Shown here piece by piece: positions 7,235-15,291 of a stretch of DNA of 16,408 nt. Made by a program: the position numbers and the translations under genes. Below the pieces are notes generated by a model. That model was not told where the DNA came from. It made no database searches and worked only from the letters and a program-made list of their open reading frames with translations. The stretch is taken from assembly GCA_900551945.1 (NCBI GenBank), contig URYE01000065.1, positions 1-16,408 on the forward strand, in the 5' to 3' direction. The DNA comes from an uncultured Eubacterium sp. (lineage in GTDB: Bacteria; Bacillota; Clostridia; Lachnospirales; Lachnospiraceae). Within the stretch, counting starts at the first letter, position 1. Each line of letters opens with the position of its first letter.

Positions 7235-8232
7235 TACATTCCCTCTCTTAATAAAAAAGGCATAAACTCTTTATCCTCTAAAATACTTTTTATAAGTTTA
7301 TAACAGTCTAATTTTATCGCATTTCTATAAGTAGTCTTTCTTTTTAGTTTCTCATGTGTAAATACACTTTCTATTCTATCTTCAAAAGCATTAATAAATA
7401 TCTTTCTTCCTTCTTCATTTAGTATACAATAATTAACATTTTTTTCAAAATGCTTTTCCACTTTTAACTTATGATTATTAACTAATTCAAAAATTGTCTT
7501 AAATACTATAACTGGTTTAAAAACCTCACTAATATCAAGACTTAGCGAAAATCTTCCCTCCGATGGTTCATGCAAAAAACTTATCCTTTGGTCTAGATGT
7601 GTCTGATATATTGCTGAAATTGTTTTTGTATATAATAAAGTATTGCCAAAAGATATTAACGCATTAATTGGATTATCTGGTGGTCTTTTTACTCTTTTAT
7701 TCATTACAAAATCTTCTGGAAGAAAATACTTAAAATCTGAATAAAAACGCAACCAAACTTCACCTTCATACGCCATTAACTCATTGATATCTTTTGCATT
7801 ATCAACAGCTACAATAAAATCATTTTTAATCCAATCAATGGTTTCTTTTACTTCTTTTTTATCATGCTTATAATAATGATATAATATTTCACATATATTT
7901 AAACCTATCCCTTTTACAATAGGTCTTGCAATACTCATTCTATCATTATTGTATTTATTAACTTGCTTTACCAAAAGTTTACCACTAAGATAATGATTTC
8001 TAGGATAATATGTACCACTATAACCACCATAATAATTATAAAAATGTATTATAATATTATTCTGTGATAAAAAATCTAATAGTTTTGTATTAATACTAAC
8101 TTCATTAAAACAAAAAATCTCTTTAGTATTTTCTACTGGAATATATACATTTTTACCATCTTTTCTAAAACATAACGAATTATCTTTTCGTGTAAGCTCA
8201 CCCATAGACATTATATATTTCGTACTTCCCAT
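7234..8232 (-). CDS. cas1: CRISPR integrase Cas1 (type I-B)
   Basis: 332 residues, standard length. Cas1 catalyses insertion of new spacers at the leader end of the array. The N-terminal beta domain includes YIMSMGELTRKDNSLCF, characteristic of the type I-B branch. The helical domain holds the metal-binding triad: Glu156 in AYEGEVWLRFY, His221 in FLHEPSEGRFSL and Asp233 in LDISEVFKP. The conserved NALISFGNTLLY segment (190-201) is also present. All catalytic residues are intact. The ATG is preceded by AGGAG with about 7-nt spacing. It begins 10 bp after the cas4 stop and overlaps cas2 by 1 bp, so cas4-cas1-cas2 is one transcription unit. Confidence 0.97.
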   Translation of the reverse strand: MGSTKYIMSMGELTRKDNSLCFRKDGKNVYIPVENTKEIFCFNEVSINTKLLDFLSQNNIIIHFYNYYGGYSGTYYPRNHYLSGKLLVKQVNKYNNDRMSIARPIVKGIGLNICEILYHYYKHDKKEVKETIDWIKNDFIVAVDNAKDINELMAYEGEVWLRFYSDFKYFLPEDFVMNKRVKRPPDNPINALISFGNTLLYTKTISAIYQTHLDQRISFLHEPSEGRFSLSLDISEVFKPVIVFKTIFELVNNHKLKVEKHFEKNVNYCILNEEGRKIFINAFEDRIESVFTHEKLKRKTTYRNAIKLDCYKLIKSILEDKEFMPFLLREGM

Positions 8233-8242
8233 TCAATCACTC

Positions 8243-8737
8243 CTATACATAACAATATTCATAATATGCACATTTTTTACAAGTTGTTTTATTAATACAC
8301 TGGGGGATTTTTTCCTGACTTAATAATTCTTCTATTTCACTTATGTATTTATCCAACTCTGTTTCTAATTCATCTGTTAATTCAATAATTAATGTCTTTT
8401 TATCTTTTTTATTTTTTTCTACAAATTCTAATTTTCCTTTTCTTATAATACCTTTGGACTTTAGAACTTTTAGATAAAATAATAGTTGCCATTTTGCAGC
8501 ATTTTCATCAGCATCTGACTTCTTAATTTCTGTGAGATAATCTTTTGTAATTTTATCTATTTTTATATTATCTATTGAAATTTCCGCATTATCTTTATTT
8601 TTTGCACGTTCCTCATGTATCGCTTTTCCAATCTTTACCTGTTCACTATTATCTTCCATATTAATTCTATTGCCATGCAGATAACATTGTCTTTTACAAT
8701 GGAAATAATAATTTATTAATGTTCCATTAACTTTCAT
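8243..8737 (-). CDS. cas4: Cas4 PAM-selecting exonuclease (compact type I-B form)
   Basis: 164 residues from the ATG at 8737. A TTG three bases upstream is a weaker alternative, and AGGTGA is better spaced for the ATG. The RecB-like nuclease residues are visible: His41 in GKAIHEE, Asp61 in KIDK, Glu70 and Lys72 in EIKKSD, and Gln84 in WQLLFYL. The iron-sulfur cluster cysteines are Cys14 near the N-terminus and Cys153, Cys156 and Cys162 in TCKKCAYYEYC. In type I-B systems Cas4 works with Cas1-Cas2 to trim prespacers and check the PAM. It starts only 38 bp after the last, degenerate CRISPR repeat. I see no strong promoter in that gap. Confidence 0.95.
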   Translation of the reverse strand: MKVNGTLINYYFHCKRQCYLHGNRINMEDNSEQVKIGKAIHEERAKNKDNAEISIDNIKIDKITKDYLTEIKKSDADENAAKWQLLFYLKVLKSKGIIRKGKLEFVEKNKKDKKTLIIELTDELETELDKYISEIEELLSQEKIPQCINKTTCKKCAYYEYCYV

Positions 8738-8775
8738 CAATTTATCACCTGCCTTTATAATGAAAATATACTTAT

Positions 8776-8805
8776 TTTATAATACATCTTATGTTGTTGT
8801 TTAAC
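8776..8805 (-). repeat. Degenerate leader-distal terminal repeat
   Basis: This last copy differs from the consensus at five positions, all in the 3' half in transcript orientation. The first 16 nt are unchanged. The altered end contains TATTATAAAA, close to a -10 element. Decay of the terminal repeat is the usual mark of the leader-distal end. Confidence 0.95.
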
Positions 8806-10501
8806 ATGATTCAAGCAGGAGTATATTCAAGAGCAGACGTATTTCAAAACATCCTATGTTGTTGTTTAACAGAAGGTAACAAGGCAACTGCATGGACTCC
8901 AGCCCTATTTCAAAACATCCTATGTTGTTGTTTAACTATAGAAAATTATACAGACCACATATACACATTGTAATTTCAAAACATCCTATGTTGTTGTTTA
9001 ACATATCAGGGAATAAGTCAAAATACAGGAATACCAATATTTCAAAACATCCTATGTTGTTGTTTAACTATCGTTTACGCACAGTGGATTAAAGATATCA
9101 TTAAATTTCAAAACATCCTATGTTGTTGTTTAACCAAATTTTCGATAACATGCTAACAAGTGAAGCACTATTTCAAAACATCCTATGTTGTTGTTTAACT
9201 GCTATCAAGTACTTCTTGGACGTTATCCTGAAAAATTTCAAAACATCCTATGTTGTTGTTTAACTCTTCCTGTACCTTATCATCTTGCCAAAAATCAAGA
9301 TTTCAAAACATCCTATGTTGTTGTTTAACTCTTTTGCCCCTTTAACTCTTATGCTAACTGTGTATATTTCAAAACATCCTATGTTGTTGTTTAACTTTTT
9401 CGTTATGTAAATTTCCTGTACCTTGTATTATTTCAAAACATCCTATGTTGTTGTTTAACTTAATGCTACAGTATCACAGCAACAGGGTTTAGAATTTCAA
9501 AACATCCTATGTTGTTGTTTAACGTAGTAGCTTTTGCAAGCCAACCAACTGTCGTCTCATTTCAAAACATCCTATGTTGTTGTTTAACTCTTTAAATCAT
9601 TCATACTATCACCTCGCTTTGATTTCAAAACATCCTATGTTGTTGTTTAACTTTTATTGAATATCCTTTTTTCTTTGGCAATAGCTATTTCAAAACATCC
9701 TATGTTGTTGTTTAACGGATATACATATCTTAGAGATATCGTTGCTGATATTAATTTCAAAACATCCTATGTTGTTGTTTAACTGTTAATGCTGCAAGTA
9801 AAGTTCCAGAGGATATTGTATTTCAAAACATCCTATGTTGTTGTTTAACGGTTCTTTAAGCTTATATGTATAATGAACAGTATTATTTCAAAACATCCTA
9901 TGTTGTTGTTTAACGCAATAAACTGTCAAAACAACAACTGCTGCATTTATTTCAAAACATCCTATGTTGTTGTTTAACCTTCTAAATCAATCATTTGTTA
10001 TCTCCATTTCCACATTTCAAAACATCCTATGTTGTTGTTTAACAACGAATACAATTCTACATAAGCGTCCATTATTTCATTTCAAAACATCCTATGTTGT
10101 TGTTTAACTTTAAGAGAGCTTAAAGCTCTTATTGGCACAAAATTATTTCAAAACATCCTATGTTGTTGTTTAACACAATGTCATAATCAATCATTCTCCT
10201 TTCGATACAAATTTCAAAACATCCTATGTTGTTGTTTAACAGGTTGTCCGCTCCCAGTTCATCTTCAATAATAGACATTTCAAAACATCCTATGTTGTTG
10301 TTTAACACAATTGTGCTTTTTTGTTCATTGTCCAGACTATATTTCAAAACATCCTATGTTGTTGTTTAACTTTGCCCTTGTAAAGGATTTTCCACCTATT
10401 GTGTAATTTCAAAACATCCTATGTTGTTGTTTAACTGTAGCAGATGAGGCTCCATAATTCCCTGTAGCAGAATTTCAAAACATCCTATGTTGTTGTTTAA
10501 C
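8776..10501 (-). CRISPR. Type I-B CRISPR array, 27 repeats and 26 spacers
   Basis: A 30-bp repeat recurs 27 times. On the minus strand it begins GTTAAACAACAAC and ends TTTTGAAAT. The copies from 8841 to 10501 (26 of them) look identical. Spacers are 33-37 bp, mostly 34-36. Orientation is minus: the repeat ends in a TTTGAAAT handle resembling the 8-nt I-B 5' handle, the degenerate copy is at the low-coordinate end, and the promoter-bearing leader is at the high-coordinate end. The newest spacer is therefore 10436-10471 and the oldest 8806-8840. Many spacers read as open frames, as expected for phage or plasmid genes. Targets cannot be named without a search. Confidence 0.99.
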
Positions 10502-10760
10502 CCACCATTTTAAGCCATTCTTAAAATGTATATTCTTTTTCATGCCTGTATTATACACTATTTCGTTAAAAATTACCAGCAATTTTTGTTATATTATTTA
10601 TAATTATTAAAAAGTGCTTCATCCCCGCTTATTTACTAGGTTTGAAGCATATCGTAAACAAATTTTTGCTGGTAAATTCTTATAATATTCTGTAAAAATA
10701 CAATGTTTGTATTTCGTGTCACCATATTAAATATTTTAATACTTTACCCAATTCTACTTA
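10502..10760 (-). promoter_or_regulatory. CRISPR leader with promoter and dyad elements
   Basis: This 259-bp gap separates the cas3 stop from the first repeat and has no gene of normal size. On the minus strand a TATAAT (10550-10555) would start transcription about 42 nt before the first repeat; no good -35 is visible. A perfect 9-bp inverted repeat (10506-10514/10520-10528) lies 4 bp from the first repeat. Farther out, imperfect arms (about 10568-10590 and 10658-10680, core TTACCAGCAA) enclose a TGCTTCA/TGAAGCA dyad. An 8-bp dyad with a 3-nt loop lies at 10696-10714. The first is a candidate integration anchor; the others may terminate the cas3 transcript or bind proteins. Confidence 0.75.
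10615..10649 (-). terminator. Possible terminator of the cas8b-cas7-cas5-cas3 transcript
   Basis: On the minus strand TGCTTCA (10643-10649) pairs with TGAAGCA (10615-10621) across a 21-nt loop. The second arm is followed by a C and then five Ts, the layout of an intrinsic terminator. It lies about 110 bp after the cas3 stop and before the array promoter. The stem is only 7 bp, so termination would be partial at best. Confidence 0.4.
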
Positions 10761-13463
10761 CTATAAAAACAGTTCCTCATTATTCCCCACCATTTCTTCA
10801 TTAAGCATTCCATTTCCATCAATATAATCTTTTCCATTCTCAATATAATATATATTTCCAATCTGTTCATCATAACCACCTGCATTAATCCAGTTCAAAT
10901 TAGACTGTATTTGATACATAAAAACATTCATTTTACTTCGTATCTCTTGCAATCTTACCTTTTTTTCTGGATATCTGTTATTTATAAGTTCGGGATTTGA
11001 AAGTAATGATTTATATTCCTCCCAAAGTTCTTTTGCATTATAATCAATTTCTGTTTTTTCTATATTAAGATACAGATATGCCTTTAACGAATTATCATCA
11101 ATTAATCTCATGTGTTTTGACACTTTTTCCATATCAAGATGACCAATATTATCTTTGAAAAAATCGGACATATTGTAATTACCACGACTTTTATATCCAC
11201 GAATTAAATCTTCAAAAACAGCCTCATAAAATTTTGAAAAGTTTTTATTTTCAAGAATTTCTTTTATATCATCATCTTCAAGAGTCTTTCCATTATTTAA
11301 ACGAGCGTCATTTTTGTATATCTTTCGAGCATCATCATAATTAAAGAAATATACTATACAACCTTTTTTCTTACAAGACCTGTTAATTCTACCCATAAAC
11401 TGTTCTTCACTGTCAAGTCTTGATATATCCTTATAGCCAATATCCATATCAATATCAACACCAGCTTCTATAACTTGCGTTGCTACAAGAATTACTGACT
11501 CTTGTCCTTTAAGCTCTGCTATAATATTTTTTCTTTCTTGAATATTGCTATCCCCTGTCATCAATTTTACTATAACACCATTATCAACATCATTTACTAT
11601 TGATTGATAAAATTCTTTTGCACTTTTCTTTTTAATAAATTCTACCAAAACTCTTTTATGTTGATTTTCTAATACATGCGATTTTAGTTCTTCTAAGCTT
11701 ATCTTATCCCCACCAACTTTTAATAATGAATAGTCTGGTATTACTCTATTTTTAAATACAGAATTATTAAAGTACTTTTCTCTATCTTTTATAAGTTTTA
11801 CACTCTTATCACTATTACTTATAAGTATGTCAAGATTAGGAAGGGTGGCTGACATTATAATTATTTTAATATTAAATAATTGAGAATATGCGTTTAAAAA
11901 TGTTATAATTTCTCCCCATAATGAATTTTTATAACTTTGAATTTCATCCATTACTATCACTGAATTGCATAGCTGATGAAAACCAAATACATCTTCTTTC
12001 TTATTACCAAATAACGAATTAAAAAGTGTTACATGTGTCGATAATACTATTGGATAATTCAAAAATTGTCTATCGAGAAGAATTCTTTGATAATCTGTAT
12101 CAATTAACTTTTCTTCATTTTTATCTGAATTATTTTGTTTATTATTTTTATATGGCGTAATTGAATTTACTACTGCTATTTGAGATATTATATTCTCATT
12201 ATTTCCAAATGTATTTTCAAGACAATTTATATTTTGTTCAACTAATGTATTATATGGATAAATATAAAATATCTTATTAATATCCTCACAATGTCTTACA
12301 AGTTTAAAGCTAAGATTAATTGATGTATTACTTTTACCACTTCCTGTTGGTGCTTCTAAGTAAAAAATATTCATGTCCGAATTTTTCAATAATTCATTTT
12401 CCGCATCAAGATACATTTCTGTTCTTAAGTCATTAATATTTTTTGTTTCTTTTAATTTTTCAGATGGCATAGGATATATATTTTCTTTATAATCCTTTAT
12501 ACTTTTTTGCACTTCTGTTTCCATATACACTTTATCTATATCATCAATATTATCAATCTCACCAAATTCAGCTATCTTTACACCATTCATAAATTCTGAC
12601 GTTGCGTAATAATCACTTGCTACAAGTAGGGAATACAAAAGTCTTGTCCAACCATATAAATATATACTCTTTGTATTTTCTTCTTTTGACATTCTTTTGT
12701 ACATATAGCAATCTTCTTCTGTTTTATAACTTCTTAACAATTTAAATACAGATTTTATCTTAAAATTATTATCAGCTAACATATCAAATTTTCGATTAAT
12801 ATTATTATAATAAGATATATATTTTTCTTTCCATAATTTATACCATTGATAAGCATGTATTCCTATTTTATTACGAGCTTTATCATTCTTACCAAAACTA
12901 CACATATATTTATTAAAATCTGTCATATCACAATGATGTCTTGATATTATATAAGAATATATGTATGCAAAATCTCTTAATTGACAAGCCTCATTTTCAA
13001 CTATATTACCTTTATCCACCTCTAGTGCTATCTTTTCAATAAAATAATCAAGATAAAACATTGATGATATAATTGCATGTCTACTGTTAATATCCTTGTT
13101 TATATCATTATCAATATCAATGTTTAAATAAGATATTTTATTTTCCATCTTTTCTATCTGAAAAACTGGATTAACTTTTCCTGTGTCATGAAATGTAGAT
13201 ATATTAATAGTCATACATTCAAATATTTTTATTGCTACTTCACCAAAATCTGAAAAATATTCATTTTCAAATCTTTTCATTATCTTAAATAGTTTCTTAT
13301 TTTCTGCAAGCATAATAAAATATTTCTGACAACGGATTGTATGCTCTTTTAAGGTCTCATTCATTTCTTGTTTTTCTTTATTATCATTTATTTTATGAGC
13401 ATAACATATATCTACATAATCTGTAATTTCATTAATTGATATTATTAATTTTTCCAAATACAT
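10761..13463 (-). CDS. cas3: Cas3 HD-nuclease/helicase (type I-B)
   Basis: 900 residues with both activities in one chain. The N-terminal HD nuclease shows His41, His92-Asp93 in TFHDTGKVNPVFQ, His129 in SRHA, His176-His177 in SRHH, and the ASDYYAT segment with Asp284. The SF2 helicase follows: Walker A APTGSGKS (371-378), DEIQ box (506-509), motif III SAT (538-540), TQVIEAGVD (662-670) and motif VI QFMGRINR (688-695). Cas3 is recruited to a Cascade-bound target, nicks and then unwinds and degrades DNA in an ATP-dependent way. The ATG follows GAGGCTGAAA. The gene lies 96 bp after cas5, the only sizeable gap in the interference operon, and that gap carries a hairpin. All core motifs are intact. 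Confidence 0.97.
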   Translation of the reverse strand: MYLEKLIISINEITDYVDICYAHKINDNKEKQEMNETLKEHTIRCQKYFIMLAENKKLFKIMKRFENEYFSDFGEVAIKIFECMTINISTFHDTGKVNPVFQIEKMENKISYLNIDIDNDINKDINSRHAIISSMFYLDYFIEKIALEVDKGNIVENEACQLRDFAYIYSYIISRHHCDMTDFNKYMCSFGKNDKARNKIGIHAYQWYKLWKEKYISYYNNINRKFDMLADNNFKIKSVFKLLRSYKTEEDCYMYKRMSKEENTKSIYLYGWTRLLYSLLVASDYYATSEFMNGVKIAEFGEIDNIDDIDKVYMETEVQKSIKDYKENIYPMPSEKLKETKNINDLRTEMYLDAENELLKNSDMNIFYLEAPTGSGKSNTSINLSFKLVRHCEDINKIFYIYPYNTLVEQNINCLENTFGNNENIISQIAVVNSITPYKNNKQNNSDKNEEKLIDTDYQRILLDRQFLNYPIVLSTHVTLFNSLFGNKKEDVFGFHQLCNSVIVMDEIQSYKNSLWGEIITFLNAYSQLFNIKIIIMSATLPNLDILISNSDKSVKLIKDREKYFNNSVFKNRVIPDYSLLKVGGDKISLEELKSHVLENQHKRVLVEFIKKKSAKEFYQSIVNDVDNGVIVKLMTGDSNIQERKNIIAELKGQESVILVATQVIEAGVDIDMDIGYKDISRLDSEEQFMGRINRSCKKKGCIVYFFNYDDARKIYKNDARLNNGKTLEDDDIKEILENKNFSKFYEAVFEDLIRGYKSRGNYNMSDFFKDNIGHLDMEKVSKHMRLIDDNSLKAYLYLNIEKTEIDYNAKELWEEYKSLLSNPELINNRYPEKKVRLQEIRSKMNVFMYQIQSNLNWINAGGYDEQIGNIYYIENGKDYIDGNGMLNEEMVGNNEELFL

Positions 13464-13487
13464 TTTCAGCCTCTATAAAATATAAAT

Positions 13488-13522
13488 AAGCCCCATTACC
13501 TTAAAATAATTGCATGGGACTT
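13488..13522 (-). promoter_or_regulatory. Hairpin in the cas5-cas3 intergenic gap
   Basis: Arms at 13488-13496 and 13514-13522 pair over 8-9 bp (minus strand AGTCCCAT with ATGGGGCT, one G-U), with a 17-nt loop. The 3' side is AT-rich (TTATTTATATTTT) but not a clean U tract. It sits 25 bp upstream of the cas3 ATG. It could be a weak attenuator or an RNA processing/stability site that sets Cas3 levels against Cascade. Confidence 0.4.
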
Positions 13523-13559
13523 ACTTAACATTATTTAATTAATATTTACTCACTTATAA

Positions 13560-14303
13560 TTAAAAAAATTGTAATACATCACTTTGACACTTATACAATT
13601 CCCCATTTATAACATTAATCCTTGCATTTGTATAACAAAAATCTTCATACTCATAAAGATTTGTATAAGGATTAAGTGCTATTGGAAGTCTTTCACAATA
13701 CCTTATAATATCTATATCGTCATATTCTCCTAACTTTATGGGTTTTCCTATTCTTTCTAAAAATAAGCTTGATATTTTAATCTCCTTTTCATTAATATTA
13801 CTTACTGTTAATCTTTTAACATTCATTATATCTGCTGGATGATCGTTTTTGCCAAGATATGGATAATATATACACCTATTCTTTTCAATATAACTTGCAA
13901 TATATTCTGCCTCATCACAATTAATAAGTATATATATATCCCATACAGGATTTTCAAGCCATTGTTCTTTTACAATAAGATTACCATCTTTGTTAGCATA
14001 ACCAACAGAATTATTAAATATCTGGATTTTCTTAGGAATATATCCCTTTTCATTTTTAGGAACAATTGCAATCTTAATTTGTCTCAATTTTTTATAAAAT
14101 TCTGGATAATCTTTGCTAAAATTTTTTTCTTTTTTTACATCTTGCAATTTGGTTCCATAACCTGTGTACCCAACAATTGCTCCCAATATTCCAAGCAACG
14201 CAACCTTGTGTATATGACCATAAGTAAAATAACAATATTCATTAACATCTGGTTTCTTAAAAAAAGCAGTTTGTCCACTCAGTGTAAATTTAACAGTTTC
14301 CAT
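13560..14303 (-). CDS. cas5: Cascade subunit Cas5 (type I-B)
   Basis: 247 residues. Cas5 caps the 5' handle of the crRNA in the Cascade complex. The N-terminal RAMP fold is recognised by VKFTLSGQTAFFKKPDVNE followed by TYGHIHKVALLGILGAIVGY (28-47), the conserved Cas5 helix. The second half has the insertion and C-terminal RPY/PN-like segment LPIALNPYTNLYEYEDF typical of the I-B branch. In type I-B the processing nuclease is normally Cas6, so a structural role is expected here. The ATG lies 3 bp after the cas7 stop and is preceded by GAGGTG inside cas7, indicating coupled translation. Confidence 0.92.
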   Translation of the reverse strand: METVKFTLSGQTAFFKKPDVNEYCYFTYGHIHKVALLGILGAIVGYTGYGTKLQDVKKEKNFSKDYPEFYKKLRQIKIAIVPKNEKGYIPKKIQIFNNSVGYANKDGNLIVKEQWLENPVWDIYILINCDEAEYIASYIEKNRCIYYPYLGKNDHPADIMNVKRLTVSNINEKEIKISSLFLERIGKPIKLGEYDDIDIIRYCERLPIALNPYTNLYEYEDFCYTNARINVINGELYKCQSDVLQFF

Positions 14304-14306
14304 TCA

Positions 14307-15290
14307 TTACACCTCTTTTTGTGTGATTATATTATACCTTTTTTCCTTATTAATTCCTGAAATTAATTCTGTTATATATGGATTATAATATATTTCAATA
14401 TTTTTTACCCTATCTTCAAATTCATTAAGAATTGTTGCTACTCCACTTATATCTATTATATTAAGTTTTTCACCCTTTTCAAATGTTATATATTCTGTAA
14501 GATTCGGCAGATATAATTCTTTTTCAGTTTCTACAAAAAGTGCAAATTCATTTTCACAACCTTCTTTTGAATTAGTAGAAAATGATGTAGCTGAAACTAT
14601 TGCTGTCCTTTTAAAATTCTTATAATCTTCCATTGTATATTCTGCATTTTTTATACCAAGCTTCTTATATTCTTTATACGCCAATGGATTAATAACAAAC
14701 GGATAAAAATAATGTGCTTCATCACACATAATTTTTGTTCCTATTGAAGTAGCTCCAGGTTCTTTAGGTTCTTTTTTTTCACCATCATCTATTTTTTTAT
14801 TATTTTTTTCATCTCCATTATTAACATCTCTCTTAAATGGTGAAAGAATTGCTTGTTCCTCAATATTAGTCCATTTATACTTATTAAATCCTTGTCCAAA
14901 TTGAACCGCACCAGTAATAGATACATTATAATTTTCTTTCTTTCCTACTGCAAATGTTGCTCCAAAATTTTTTATATCTACAGTAGAAAAAAGATTATTA
15001 ATAATATCATTCTTATTTTTTGCTTCTAACTTTTCATCAAATATATCTTCATAACGTTCTTTTAAAGTTCTATACGCAACTTGTTTTTGTTTTTCATCAA
15101 TTTTCATACTCTTTATATATAATACATTTTTCCCCTCTTCTTCCCACATCTTCTTCATAGAATACTTTAAAGCTTTATCACTACCATATATCAACTGACT
15201 CTGTGTTGTCTTTGGGTAACCTGAAAAATCGGCATTCCAATTTGACATAATCGAAGATATTCCCAATACTCCATATACTCTACTTTCCAT
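14307..15290 (-). CDS. cas7: Cascade backbone subunit Cas7 (type I-B, Csh2 family)
   Basis: 327 residues. It begins ESRVYGVLGISSIMSNWNADF, the strand-helix pattern of the Csh2-type Cas7, and continues with YPKTTQSQLIYGSDKALKYS. Copies of Cas7 polymerise along the crRNA spacer and form the backbone of Cascade. The middle segment FGATFAVGKKENYNVSITGAVQFGQGFN (about 113-140) is the conserved RAMP core. A lysine- and glutamate-rich, low-complexity stretch at about 153-175 is probably a flexible loop. The start is 1 bp after the cas8b stop, with AAGGAGG inside cas8b. This strong site fits the need for many Cas7 copies per complex. Confidence 0.93.
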   Translation of the reverse strand: MESRVYGVLGISSIMSNWNADFSGYPKTTQSQLIYGSDKALKYSMKKMWEEEGKNVLYIKSMKIDEKQKQVAYRTLKERYEDIFDEKLEAKNKNDIINNLFSTVDIKNFGATFAVGKKENYNVSITGAVQFGQGFNKYKWTNIEEQAILSPFKRDVNNGDEKNNKKIDDGEKKEPKEPGATSIGTKIMCDEAHYFYPFVINPLAYKEYKKLGIKNAEYTMEDYKNFKRTAIVSATSFSTNSKEGCENEFALFVETEKELYLPNLTEYITFEKGEKLNIIDISGVATILNEFEDRVKNIEIYYNPYITELISGINKEKRYNIITQKEV

Positions 15291-15291
15291 A

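Noticed and set aside
8791..9092. Plus-strand frames of 60 and 66 codons across the array
   Set aside because: They repeat the translated CRISPR repeat (QNILCCCLT or SKHPMLLFN) and are artefacts of the array.
10129..10347. A 72-codon minus-strand frame in the array
   Set aside because: It consists of repeat translations (LNNNIGCFE) joined by spacers, not a gene.
13464..13559. A CRISPR-repeat-like antitoxin RNA (CreA-type) in the cas5-cas3 gap
   Set aside because: Only GTTAA and scattered bases match the repeat; there is no convincing pseudo-repeat or toxin partner.
13839..14360. A 173-codon plus-strand frame opposite cas5
   Set aside because: It is phenylalanine- and isoleucine-rich low-complexity antisense of a conserved cas gene.
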